A stretch of DNA of 64,000 bases from positions 124,001-188,000 of the forward strand of contig NZ_JACATN010000006.1 of the NCBI RefSeq assembly GCF_018603515.1, written 5' to 3'. Origin of the DNA: Zobellia barbeyronii (GTDB taxonomy: Bacteria > Bacteroidota > Bacteroidia > Flavobacteriales > Flavobacteriaceae). Shown piece by piece: positions 25,701-34,422 of the stretch. A program made the position numbers and the translations under genes. Position 1 is the stretch's first letter; every line of letters starts with the position of its first letter. The notes under the pieces were generated by a model. The model did no database searches and was not told where the DNA came from. It was given only the letters and a program-made list of their open reading frames with translations.

Positions 25701-28700
25701 TTAGCATCAGTTGGTGTACCTCCTTCAAATGTATCTGGTGATAGAATTTCAAGAGCGTTTATTTTAGCGCTTTCTTCCACGCCATTAATATAAATACTTG
25801 CAAAACCATCAGTAATAGAAATGTTATCAAATTCCTTTATTAAAGCCGTAGCTGGATCAGTTTCACTCAGAATATCAAAGTTTGTCAATACTTGTTCCCC
25901 TTCGATTACTACATTAAATATTCTTGTTCCAACCCCTTTGTCTAGTTGATTCGCATCAACACTAAAAAATATTTCGGCAAAATGTAAACGAATATCATAT
26001 TCCCCAGCTACACCCACCGGTATATCATACCCATAACCACCTGAATTTGCTCCGTAGCGCTCACTTTGGTAGATGGCATCATTAGTGGTTCCAGCGATAT
26101 CAATAATCTGTGAGTACGTGTCTCCTCCGGTAAAATACTCTTCATTATCCGCTATAAACGTATTTCCTTCAAAAGTCACTTCCCCTCCCCCAGCATTTAA
26201 ACGGAATTCTTCAAAAACCATGAATGATAAACTTTCACTAACCATTGGTATATTACTAACATTCTGAACGTTTGCAATATCAATACCATAGCTAATACCA
26301 GAAGAAAGCGCAGATGTAGTCAAAAGAACAGTTCTACTATCTGCTTGTAATACTGCTGAAGAAATACTTACTCCATTACTAATGGAATAACTAGATAGAT
26401 TTTCTGCAGTTGTTTGGTTTACATACTCTGAAAACAAAACTGTAACAGCAGAATTACCTTCAGGTTGAACTGTTTTTACTATGGGTGCCGAATTATCTAC
26501 CGAAACACCATTTCCCGTGAATTCAACATAATTTAATCTAAAGATATCTTGTGCAGCTGTGGCGTTCTTAAAGACAAAAAATAAATCGTTCTTTCCACTA
26601 GGTGCGGTTATAGGAGTTTCCACAGTTAACCACTGATCACTACCTCCCGTTGAAGGTACGGCTGTAGTTGCCACTAAGGTACCCGTTACACTACCTACTC
26701 TAAGCTCTATAGTACCACCGGTGTTACCTGAAGCTACCAAATATTTTACTCCAGTAATATTCTGAAGGTTACGTCCTGAAAGAGAAATATACCCATTATT
26801 ATCTACTTGCAGGGCAGATGTTGCTCCTTCAAGATTATAGCTGTTTTCTATAATAGTAGTTCCACTTTGTGTATCGTAAAATTCAGCTTCTTTCCTTTTA
26901 GGATGAATTCTAATCTGATCTCGTGAAATTAATCCCCCTGTATCTGTATAACTAGCGTTCAGGACAAAGTAAATATCCATTTCGCCATCTATATCATGTC
27001 CTCCATCATCTAAAGTAAGATTAGTACCGCAGGCGTCTATTGTATTATCATCATGAAAATGATTCAAATGCCCAAGTGAAGGAATAACAGTAATATCTGT
27101 ACAATTTAGATTTCCGTCTTCAGGATCATTTCCAGTTAAGTTTAATGTAAAATCATCATTCCACCCAAAAAGCCCTCCATCTGCCGGTGAAGCAAAATCA
27201 AAGTTAGCTGTAGAGTTCCCTGCATATATAGTAATCGTTTTTGCGCCAACTGCTCCCTCTGGATCAGTAACTTTTAACTGGGCTGTATAGGTACCTGCTG
27301 TAGTGTAGGTGTGGGTAATATTTTCAGTAGTATAATCCACAGTTCCGTCCACATCAATATCCCAAGCAAAAGTCAATGGGCTATCTCCATTTGGATCAGT
27401 AGTATTTTCTCCTGTAAAACTAACAGTTAAATCCAGTGGACCGTTGGTAACATCAGCCTCCATTACTACAGAAGGAGGTGAATTTGAAGTAATTCCTGTA
27501 TAATCTACTCTGATAAGTCTACCTGTACCCGAATCATCAGGACAACAACCAACCCCATAAGCTAATATATATAATTTACCATCTGGGCCAACCTCCATAT
27601 CAATATAACCATCCTGACTTCCTCCTAATCCAGGAAAAACAGAATCTTCTAATAGTTCTTCTGAAATAATGTCTCCATTGGCATTCATTTCAACTGCCCA
27701 AATTCTACTGGTATTAAAATCATAGTAAAAAAATAGACCGTCAAATTCAATCGGCAACCTTTGATCATCTAATAATTCAGAATCATATCTGTAACGAAAA
27801 CCAGCCAAGTAACATTTATGAAATTTTTCTATCCATGCTTCTTGAGCAGGGGGCAAATTTGTTGCACCCGTATTCCACTTAGAAATGTTTACTGGAGCTG
27901 CTGGGTCATTATAGTATGGCGTATCCGCATAATCTATTTGATACGCATAATTCTCGCTAGGATTATTATCAGCTCCTGAAAAATAAGGCCACCCATAATT
28001 ACCAGGTGCCTTTGTTAGATTAATTTCATCTAAACCTTTAGGACCTAAAACGTTATCTAAATCCGCATCAGGACCAACTTCTCCCCAATACAACCAATCG
28101 TTTGCTTCGTCTACATGAATTCGATATGGGTTTCGAGCTCCCATGACGTATATTTCAGGTTTTCCTTGCGCAGCATTGGCAAATAAGTTTCCTGAAGGTA
28201 TGGTATAACTGCTACCAGCACCCGGTTTGATTCGTAATATTTTACCTCTTAAATCATTTGTATTTGAGGAAGCTTTCTCAGCACTCATATCTGAGACCTC
28301 TTCATCAATTGGCGCATATTTTCTTCTACCATATGTTGTGTTATCACCAGTAGCTATGAATAAATTACCTTGAGAATCAAAATCCATATCACCTCCAGAA
28401 TGAAACTCTGCAGTCCTACTAGTTGCCCATTGAATTATAGTTTCTTCAGAAGAAAAATCTATAGCATCACCAATAACGCTGAATCTAGAAACTCGGTTTC
28501 CAATAAAATCCAACGGGGCATAATGCAAATAGATTTTACTATTCGTTTCAAAGTTTGGATCCACCGCAATTCCTACCAAACCATCTTCCAGTTCATGAAA
28601 AACAGGAAGCACACCTCCTGAAACAGTAATCTGTGTATCAGGCTTGTAGATTAGGATTTCACCAAAACGATCTAAAATAAAAACCCGTCCATCAGGTGTA

Positions 28701-28846
28701 AACGTAAAACTTGTAGCATTAGCTAAACCTGTTGTTAAATCTACCTTTACAAATTCGTCAGGCAATTGTGCTTCCATTCGGAAACTACCTATAAAAAAGA
28801 CTGTAAAACAAGAAATTAAAAAACTTGTTATGTAATTGTTTTTCAT
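22718..28846 (-). CDS. Giant T9SS-secreted sugar-dehydrogenase/malectin/FG-GAP protein
   Basis: The ATG at 28846 gives a proper signal peptide (KNNYITSFLISCFTVFFIG); an upstream in-frame ATG at 28888 adds 14 unlikely residues. The result is about 2042 residues. Domains in order, roughly: glucose/sorbosone dehydrogenase-like beta-propeller to about 460 (LEDGLVGIAVDPNF, FHSGGDMDF, MGARNPYRI); a PKD domain; a CBM6-like sandwich; an SbsA-type Ig domain; a malectin domain (RLNAGGGEVTF, LHFAEIFF); an FG-GAP/VCBS propeller with six Ca-binding D.DGDGD-type loops (DFDGDGDMDLLG, DIDRDGDLDLFQG); a K319-like PKD; a second malectin (LHFAEIYYG); two more PKD domains; and a C-terminal Por secretion tail ending KPVTMKFLIQNQ. 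It is a cell-surface or released multidomain protein likely to bind carbohydrate. It may act on or bind the EPS matrix; no substrate is shown. Confidence 0.88.
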   Translation of the reverse strand: MKNNYITSFLISCFTVFFIGSFRMEAQLPDEFVKVDLTTGLANATSFTFTPDGRVFILDRFGEILIYKPDTQITVSGGVLPVFHELEDGLVGIAVDPNFETNSKIYLHYAPLDFIGNRVSRFSVIGDAIDFSSEETIIQWATSRTAEFHSGGDMDFDSQGNLFIATGDNTTYGRRKYAPIDEEVSDMSAEKASSNTNDLRGKILRIKPGAGSSYTIPSGNLFANAAQGKPEIYVMGARNPYRIHVDEANDWLYWGEVGPDADLDNVLGPKGLDEINLTKAPGNYGWPYFSGADNNPSENYAYQIDYADTPYYNDPAAPVNISKWNTGATNLPPAQEAWIEKFHKCYLAGFRYRYDSELLDDQRLPIEFDGLFFYYDFNTSRIWAVEMNANGDIISEELLEDSVFPGLGGSQDGYIDMEVGPDGKLYILAYGVGCCPDDSGTGRLIRVDYTGITSNSPPSVVMEADVTNGPLDLTVSFTGENTTDPNGDSPLTFAWDIDVDGTVDYTTENITHTYTTAGTYTAQLKVTDPEGAVGAKTITIYAGNSTANFDFASPADGGLFGWNDDFTLNLTGNDPEDGNLNCTDITVIPSLGHLNHFHDDNTIDACGTNLTLDDGGHDIDGEMDIYFVLNASYTDTGGLISRDQIRIHPKRKEAEFYDTQSGTTIIENSYNLEGATSALQVDNNGYISLSGRNLQNITGVKYLVASGNTGGTIELRVGSVTGTLVATTAVPSTGGSDQWLTVETPITAPSGKNDLFFVFKNATAAQDIFRLNYVEFTGNGVSVDNSAPIVKTVQPEGNSAVTVLFSEYVNQTTAENLSSYSISNGVSISSAVLQADSRTVLLTTSALSSGISYGIDIANVQNVSNIPMVSESLSFMVFEEFRLNAGGGEVTFEGNTFIADNEEYFTGGDTYSQIIDIAGTTNDAIYQSERYGANSGGYGYDIPVGVAGEYDIRLHFAEIFFSVDANQLDKGVGTRIFNVVIEGEQVLTNFDILSETDPATALIKEFDNISITDGFASIYINGVEESAKINALEILSPDTFEGGTPTDANITILSPSNGWDVNQPFEVAFRVDNWVINEDDTHIHYFIDDNLIDKYYGYDPIPIDGLSNGEHTIKIELYNADHTGTGIYDEVIVNVTGLVTCNETPFPESWVVHEFAPNPYTVVYTFADDDLDGDGLKDIVTGGWWYKNSGSASGDWVKNEIGDNFNNVAHVYDFDGDGDMDLLGTTGAYKGAQLIWAQNDGNGNFTVYENIPEGDTDYVEPFLAGIAGGVFDDSTTYRMAINWNGAESTNSPIQMLTPSTNITTDMWSLVDVSPDSSGEDIQAGDIDRDGDLDLFQGVNWLRNNGDINFEKFETGIDDVYSTTADRAQLADFDRDGDLDAVVGQLGVGGGGNGTGLRTEFAWFEAPSDPTQLWIRHDLDSDINGSLSVFAIDIDFDGDQDIVVGEWRGDNPRLIAFENDLCGSGEFKKVILDDGALGYEHHDGARVVDIDSDGDLDVVSNGWLNDKVLRIYENTTPLLLDNRPIANAGADKIISTNEVTLVGSGSDPDGGEIVSYQWTQESGPNTVTLIGDPTTELIASNLIDGLYVFRLTVTDEEGDRGFDDVSVTKSSTSTVTRINSGGSNFIYDGINWAYDQHSNGGTTLTNAIEIANTENDILYQTERYRTSGSLIYEIPVVNGQHSVNLHFAEIYYGVPGDGSAGGAGSRVFNIDVEGQEQKENYDIFVEAGGAATAIIETFSGIDVTDGSLTITLSPVTEFPKISGIEIIEPVVEGAPIVDAGLDQMLTLPVNSVVLSGSGSDSDGGVVTFTWTQDSGPDTATLSSENTSELSVSNLDIGVYIFLLTVTDDEGESVSDDVTVTVVPENGLLAVAEAAPAEGSAPLEVTFTGSNSIGDIESYLWDFDNGNTSEDADSASTFLENGTYEVVLTVSNAGGETHSDSVTITVAETIEGDKMGFILEKNPIREGVATIRILNQPENFTMLGINLHDQQGRLISGIRAEDVIVVDTDTYQVPVHLLQDGIYFLNIANNRGKPVTMKFLIQNQ

Positions 28847-28888
28847 ATCAAAGAATGTTTGGCATTTTCTTAATAAAGGTGTTCTCAC

Positions 28889-29169
28889 ACAATTAACAAA
28901 TATAATCTAATAACACTTTAAGGCCTGAATACCCTACTTATTTTCGCTAAAAGAGGACTGAACTCCGTTAAATTACAAACGATTTCACAAACCTATATCA
29001 TTAGAAATTTCGCACATTAGCACAGCCTCGCTCTTGTTTTAAAAAAAGTGATTTGTAATGGAAAATAATATAGAGGGAATAATTTTCGTTAGAATCAACG
29101 AAAGTAGTGATTTTTTAAAAATAAAATAACCCTGTATTTAGCGAAAAAAATATTTCTTGTTGAAAAGCG
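28889..29169. other. Intergenic region between giant protein and wzc
   Basis: AT-rich spacer. It holds a possible leftward -7 element at 28897-28904 (listed separately) and an inverted repeat TTTCGTT-N6-AACGAAA at 29084-29103 of unknown role. I saw no coding sequence. Confidence 0.4.
28897..28904 (-). promoter_or_regulatory. Candidate -7 element for the giant secreted protein
   Basis: On the minus strand this reads TATATTTG, matching TAnnTTTG. Transcription would begin near 28890, leaving about a 44-base leader before the ATG at 28846. This spacing supports the downstream start. No clear -33 TTTG was found. Confidence 0.35.
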
Positions 29170-29195
29170 AAAATCCCGAATTGCTTCGGGATTTT
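29170..29195 (-). terminator. Terminator after wzc
   Basis: AAAATCCCGAA (29170-29180) pairs with TTCGGGATTTT (29185-29195) around a TTGC loop. It lies 30 bases downstream of the wzc stop and has T-rich sequence following on the minus strand, marking the end of the leftward export operon. Confidence 0.85.
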
Positions 29196-29224
29196 GTTAT
29201 TTTATGTAAAATAAATAATACTAT

Positions 29225-31609
29225 TTAAAACTTCCACCACTTTTTCTGAGTTTTGCCATAGCCATATCCATATTTACCGCCATAGCCAAGATTAGAAGAA
29301 TCAACATCATTAACTATAAAAGATAAACCTTTTATTTTTCCTTCTTCTTGAAGCTTAATAGGGTATTCCACGGCATTAGTTTCTGTTACTCCTGCTCTAG
29401 TGACATACAAAAGTAAATCTGCATGTTCACTTATTAACAAGGTATCTGTCACAACCATTAAAGGGGCTGTGTCTACAATTACGTAGTCATAAGTTTCAGA
29501 AACTTGATCAAACAGTGTCTTTATACGATCGCTCATTAATAATTCAGCCGGGTTTGGTGGTATCCTACCTGAATAAATTACATCTACCGTATTTCTATGG
29601 ACAAGCATTGGGTTGACTATATCTCTAATCTCTATCGTATTGTCATACAAATACTCCGTAAGACCTGCATCTTTATTTCTGGTTGGTTTCTGCATTTTAT
29701 CTACATCACCACTAGAAAAGAATGTATAAAGTTTAGGATTTCTGATATCCGCTCCAATCAATAGCACCTTTTTATTAGTGCTAGCCAATATCATAGATAG
29801 ATTAGTTGAGAGGAAGGTTTTACCTTCACCTGGCACACTAGAAGTAACAAAAACAACATTGCTTTTTCCAGCTTTATTTCGTTTTGATTTTATTAGGTAA
29901 TCAAGGTTTGTACGAATTATTCGTAATGACTCTGCAAGTACAGACCTATCTTCTTTAACTACAAATTTTTCATCCTTCTTAGTTAATTTTGGGAGTTCTC
30001 CAAGAATCGGAATGTTCTTAACTAGCTTTTCTAAAGAATGCATATTATGCACTTTATTATCCAGTAAATCTTTTGCATAAATAATACTAAAAGGGACTAA
30101 CAGTCCTAAAATAAAAGAAGCCAAATAGATAATGGACTTCTTAGGAGATACAGGTAACTTACTTACGCTATAAGCCTGATCAACTACTTTTGATTTAGGA
30201 GAACTAGATGCTGCAGAAATTTGAGCTTCCTCTCTTTTTTGTAAAAGATAGAGATATAATGACTCTGTAGTTTGTTGTTGTCTGGTAATGTCCCTAAGTG
30301 CGCGCTCATTAGCAGGGGAGGAATAAATTTTAGAATTAAAACGCGCTTGCTGCCCGCTTAAAGAATTCACCGTAAGCCCAAGGTTATTAACCGAACTGCT
30401 TAAACTAGACTGCATGCTACTTTTTAAACCAGCTATTTGCTGATCCAAATTTACGATTACAGGATTTTTCTCATTTGAACTTTTTAAGAGCCTTTTACGC
30501 TCTAAAACCAATTGATTATAGCGTTCCGTAGTACTGGCTATCGTAGGGTCAGAAAGCCCTATATTAGTTGGTAAAACCTCGTAACTATTTTGTTGTTGAA
30601 CCAAATCCTGCATGGACGCCGCCATGTTTAATTGGTTTCTTGCATTTGCTAATTCTTGCTGGTTAGCCACACCAACGTTTAAATTTACATTAGCTTCCGC
30701 AGCTATGTCTGTTACTCCTTTTTCTGTCTTGAAATCCTGTGCAGACTGATCTACACTTGCCAAATCAGAAGAAATATTTGCAATTCGTTCATCAATAAAA
30801 TTAGAAGTACGATCAGCTATAATTTGTTTATCCTCTATGGCGTTTTCATTATAGATTCTCACTAATGCATCAAGAATATTAGCTGCTTTTTCCCTTATTG
30901 GAGCTTCTAAAGTTAAATTGACAATATTACTATACTCTCCAGGATTAGATATCAATATTTGATTACGATAACTCTGAGCCACATCATCAATTGGCTGAAT
31001 AGAAACCCTAAGCTTTTTATCTTTAAAGTTTTCAAACACCCCAACATTTGGAGTAATGACGATATCCCCAATAGCTGTTGGAATATTTTTCCCGAAAGCA
31101 AAAATTTTCACCGGCTTATCCTCTTCCTCTGTATACCCGAAGGTTGTAGAAGAACTAATAGTAATAAAAAATTCCAAATTAGCTCTATTCAATATCGAAT
31201 CAGCAGCAATGAAATTTAAATTTACCGGTGGGTTTTTATATAGCTCAGTTTCCTTAATGTTTCCTTGAACTAATATCTTGGTATTTAAATTTAATTCCTT
31301 TACAACACTAATTAAATTAGATCGAGAACTAATCAGCTGTAGCTCATCTTCCACCTTATTCTTTCCGCCTCCCAATAAGCTCATATCTTGAAATACATCA
31401 AGTTCAGACCCTGATGTCTTATCCTCTAATATTTGAATCTGAGTTTGAACTGCAAATTTTGGTGTTGCATATCTGATATACATAAAGGCAATAATCAATG
31501 CCAAAAAAACAGATAAAGCAAACCACTTTATATGAGCGGTATATGTATTTAATATTTCCTTTAGGTCAAATGAATTGTTTGACATGGAGTTTTGAGTATT
31601 TACGCTCAT
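29225..31609 (-). CDS. wzc: Wzc-type polysaccharide co-polymerase and tyrosine autokinase
   Basis: A 794-residue inner-membrane protein controlling polymer length and export. The N-terminal Wzz domain begins with a cytoplasmic segment and a membrane helix (about 27-45, WFALSVFLALIIAFMYI). A long periplasmic coiled-coil follows, with a GNVR-like region, then a second helix near 490 (IIYLASFILGLLVPFSII). The C-terminal BY-kinase has Walker A SSVPGEGKTFLSTN, Walker A' VLLIGADIRNPKL and Walker B YVIVDTAPLMVV. The last residues form a tyrosine cluster (LGYGGKYGYGYGKTQKKWWKF region), the usual autophosphorylation tail. It is the last gene of the leftward operon with wza, and the CpsB-like phosphatase at 21887 is the expected antagonist. 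Confidence 0.95.
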   Translation of the reverse strand: MSVNTQNSMSNNSFDLKEILNTYTAHIKWFALSVFLALIIAFMYIRYATPKFAVQTQIQILEDKTSGSELDVFQDMSLLGGGKNKVEDELQLISSRSNLISVVKELNLNTKILVQGNIKETELYKNPPVNLNFIAADSILNRANLEFFITISSSTTFGYTEEEDKPVKIFAFGKNIPTAIGDIVITPNVGVFENFKDKKLRVSIQPIDDVAQSYRNQILISNPGEYSNIVNLTLEAPIREKAANILDALVRIYNENAIEDKQIIADRTSNFIDERIANISSDLASVDQSAQDFKTEKGVTDIAAEANVNLNVGVANQQELANARNQLNMAASMQDLVQQQNSYEVLPTNIGLSDPTIASTTERYNQLVLERKRLLKSSNEKNPVIVNLDQQIAGLKSSMQSSLSSSVNNLGLTVNSLSGQQARFNSKIYSSPANERALRDITRQQQTTESLYLYLLQKREEAQISAASSSPKSKVVDQAYSVSKLPVSPKKSIIYLASFILGLLVPFSIIYAKDLLDNKVHNMHSLEKLVKNIPILGELPKLTKKDEKFVVKEDRSVLAESLRIIRTNLDYLIKSKRNKAGKSNVVFVTSSVPGEGKTFLSTNLSMILASTNKKVLLIGADIRNPKLYTFFSSGDVDKMQKPTRNKDAGLTEYLYDNTIEIRDIVNPMLVHRNTVDVIYSGRIPPNPAELLMSDRIKTLFDQVSETYDYVIVDTAPLMVVTDTLLISEHADLLLYVTRAGVTETNAVEYPIKLQEEGKIKGLSFIVNDVDSSNLGYGGKYGYGYGKTQKKWWKF

Positions 31610-31642
31610 TTTACACTTTTAGATGATAATAGTAACTTAGAG

Positions 31643-32446
31643 TTAATTGGTTCTTGTAATCACAAGAATAGTAGAAGTTATCAGTAAAGAAGCTATCGAT
31701 ACTGCAACTGTAACTCTATTGTCAAACGATGAAGCGGTAATAGCAGATTTGTTTGGCTCAACATAAACCACATCATTTTGTGTTAAATAATACACCGGTG
31801 AACTTAATGCTTCCTTTTTAGTAAGATCAATTCGAGTATAAACTTTAGTTCCATCAAAATCCCGAATTACCATTACATTTTCACGCTTCCCCTTAATAGT
31901 CATATCACTAGCAAGCCCTAGAGCTTCCAAAATAGTGATGCGTTCACCATCTACAGGGTATGTCCCCGGTCTATTAACCTCACCTAGTACGGAAATACTA
32001 AAATTACGCAATCTTATATTTATTATCGGATCTTTTAAATAGTCTGAAAGTTTATCTCGCAATAAAATTCTAACCTCTTCCCCAGAAAGTCCAGCAATTT
32101 TAACCTTACCAATTACTGGGAAATCAATTTCTCCGTCTTTATCAATTAAATAATCTACTTGTTCCGCACGAACGCCTCCTTCAGACCCGCCTCGCAACAA
32201 ATTAAAAGGGGCACTAGCCTCACTATCTAAAGTTGAAACATAAATACTTACTAAATCATCAATCTTAAACTTAGGCGTAAAGCTATTCTTGTCTACCAAA
32301 GTTTCAAAATCCCCAGTATTCTGAAAATACACTACTTCTTTTCTAGAAGCACAGGAGGATAACAATACAACAGACACAATTAATAGAGGGATTATAGCTT
32401 TTAACGACTGAAAAAAATCAGTTGAAATCATTTTTTTTATGGACAT
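31643..32446 (-). CDS. wza: Wza-type polysaccharide export lipoprotein
   Basis: A 267-residue outer-membrane export protein. The signal sequence ends in a lipobox (VLLSSCASRKEVVYFQN), so the mature N-terminus is lipidated Cys. The Poly_export domain follows (FKIDDLVSIYVSTLDSEASAPFN, DKDGEIDFPVIGKVKIAGLS, LLRDKLSDYLKDPIINIRL), then an SLBB-type domain (FSISVLGEVNRPGTYPVDGERITILEALGLA). A C-terminal hydrophobic stretch (VAVSIASLLITSTILVI) is common in Bacteroidota homologs. It lies 33 bases upstream of wzc in the same operon, so the two likely form the trans-envelope exporter of the EPS. Confidence 0.95.
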   Translation of the reverse strand: MSIKKMISTDFFQSLKAIIPLLIVSVVLLSSCASRKEVVYFQNTGDFETLVDKNSFTPKFKIDDLVSIYVSTLDSEASAPFNLLRGGSEGGVRAEQVDYLIDKDGEIDFPVIGKVKIAGLSGEEVRILLRDKLSDYLKDPIINIRLRNFSISVLGEVNRPGTYPVDGERITILEALGLASDMTIKGKRENVMVIRDFDGTKVYTRIDLTKKEALSSPVYYLTQNDVVYVEPNKSAITASSFDNRVTVAVSIASLLITSTILVITRTN

Positions 32447-32486
32447 AGTGTTTTATATTTTGGTGCAATAATAGCAAATTAAAAGG

Positions 32487-34418
32487 TTATAAGACTTTTT
32501 TAAGGGGATGATTCTTAGTCTTATTTTCTTTCTTCTTATCTAATAAACATAGTTCCGAGTTATTTGAAATAAATTCTGGAACTATCTCTTTCATTAAACT
32601 AACCGTACTTTCGTTGAAGAACATATTAGATACACAAAGTTCGTCAATTCTTGATCTTACAGAAACATAATCAAGCTCTCTTGTTTTACCAATCATAATT
32701 TTTTTATGGTAGGTAGGCAAAGTATTTTCTCCATTCGCCAACAACTCTTCGTATAATTTTTCTCCTGGACGTAAACCAGTTATTTTAATATCAATGTCTT
32801 CAGGATATTTAAGACCTGAAAGTTTGATCATGTTTTTTGCTAAGTCAAATATTTTTACGGACTCACCCATATCAAAAATAAATATTTCACCACCGTCTCC
32901 CATGGCCCCAGCTTCCAGTACTAGCTGAGAAGCCTCTGGTATAGTCATAAAAAATCTAGTTACATTTTCATGTGTAACCGTTAAAGGACCTCCTTTATCT
33001 ATTTGCTTTTTGAAAAGAGGAATAACTGAACCATTCGAACCTAAAACATTTCCAAAACGCGTAGTAATAAATTTCGTTTTACCTTTTTGCTGCATACAAC
33101 TAATGTACATCTCTGCAATTCGTTTTGTAGCCCCCATAACATTCGTTGGGTTTACTGCCTTATCAGTTGAGATGAAGATAAATTTATCTACATTATGACT
33201 AATTGATAAATCTGCAACCACTTTTGTTCCTGCTACGTTAATTTTAATAGCTTCATATGCGTTATATTCCATTAATGGTACATGCTTGTAAGCAGCGGCA
33301 TGAAATACAATGTCTGGTTTATACTCTTGAAAAAGATTATTTAAGCGATTTTTATCACGTACATCTCCTACAATAGGCATAAAATTATGAAAGCCATTTT
33401 GCTTTAATTCTTGCTGTAAATCATATAGTGCAGATTCTGATTGATCTATAATGATAAGTGATTTGTAATCGTATGTACAAACTTGGCGAACAATTTCACT
33501 TCCTATAGACCCAGCACCTCCTGTAACAAGAACAACTTTATTTTTAACTTCCTCAGATATTTTAGAATTTTTAATATTAATAGGAGCTCTATCTAATAGA
33601 TCTTCAATTTGAACTTGTTTTATTTGCGAAACCTTAAGCTCTCCATTAATCCATTGCTCTACAGGAGGTACAATTTTAACTTGGACAGGAAAATCAACAA
33701 GACCTTCAACCAGCTCCTTAAGACCTTTGGGGTCTATATTTTGAATTGAAAAGATAACTTCTGAAATACTATTCTTTAAGATAAACTCCCTGTTTAGAAC
33801 ATCTTTGTTAAATACTTTTACTCCATTTATCTGCTTTCCAATTTTTTTAACATCTTCATCTACATACCCAACAACTCTCACCCTACTCTTCGTATGGTTA
33901 ACAAGAGCACTCTGCGTTAATATTCCAGACTCCCCAGCACCAAAAATTAAAACATTTTTATTAACCTTAAAATCGCGAGCCATAAAATTGCTGTACAGCG
34001 ACTTAAACACATATCTAGAAGCTGTAAGGGCAACGAAACTCAATAAACTATGTATAATTATAATACCCAATGGAACAGTGAAATTTTCAAAAACTCCTAG
34101 TTCACGGTTGAACAAAACCATTGATATCAATAAAATACTAGAAAGACAGATTGCATTGAATATGTTATAAACATCTCTAACACCTGTATGTCTCACTACA
34201 CCTTTATAAGAGCCAGTAAAAACAAACGACGCCAACGCAATTAAAGATATAATAGGTAATTGAACAAAAAGCTTATCAAGGTCAAAATCCAAAGTAAGGT
34301 TAAACCTTATGATGTAAGACAACACAAAAGAAATAGCTATCATTACTACATCAATAGCCAAAACAAGCCATTTAGATGCATATTTGTGAGCATTATTTAC
34401 TAAATATCCTTTTATCAT
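32487..34418 (-). CDS. Membrane UDP-sugar 4,6-dehydratase (PglF/FlaA1/CapD type)
   Basis: A 643-residue protein. Four N-terminal membrane helices (about 15-130) are followed by a first Rossmann segment (VLIFGAGESGILTQ) and a catalytic SDR domain. The SDR domain has VLVTGGAGSIGSEIVRQ, IVGDVRDKNRL, FHAAAYKHVPLME, STDKAVNPTNVMGATKR and RFGNVLGSNGSV. The TDKAVNPTN..GATKR motif marks 4,6-dehydratases that convert UDP-GlcNAc to the 4-keto-6-deoxy sugar. It is four bases downstream of the aminotransferase gene, so the pair fits the PglF/PglE steps toward UDP-bacillosamine. A PglC-like initiating transferase is at 63196. WbpM-type function for another 6-deoxy sugar is possible. Confidence 0.92.
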   Translation of the reverse strand: MIKGYLVNNAHKYASKWLVLAIDVVMIAISFVLSYIIRFNLTLDFDLDKLFVQLPIISLIALASFVFTGSYKGVVRHTGVRDVYNIFNAICLSSILLISMVLFNRELGVFENFTVPLGIIIIHSLLSFVALTASRYVFKSLYSNFMARDFKVNKNVLIFGAGESGILTQSALVNHTKSRVRVVGYVDEDVKKIGKQINGVKVFNKDVLNREFILKNSISEVIFSIQNIDPKGLKELVEGLVDFPVQVKIVPPVEQWINGELKVSQIKQVQIEDLLDRAPINIKNSKISEEVKNKVVLVTGGAGSIGSEIVRQVCTYDYKSLIIIDQSESALYDLQQELKQNGFHNFMPIVGDVRDKNRLNNLFQEYKPDIVFHAAAYKHVPLMEYNAYEAIKINVAGTKVVADLSISHNVDKFIFISTDKAVNPTNVMGATKRIAEMYISCMQQKGKTKFITTRFGNVLGSNGSVIPLFKKQIDKGGPLTVTHENVTRFFMTIPEASQLVLEAGAMGDGGEIFIFDMGESVKIFDLAKNMIKLSGLKYPEDIDIKITGLRPGEKLYEELLANGENTLPTYHKKIMIGKTRELDYVSVRSRIDELCVSNMFFNESTVSLMKEIVPEFISNNSELCLLDKKKENKTKNHPLKKVL

Positions 34419-34422
34419 CAGA

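Noticed and set aside
22718-28846. Small plus-strand ORFs within the giant secreted protein gene
   Set aside because: They are low-complexity antisense shadows without start signals or recognisable domains.
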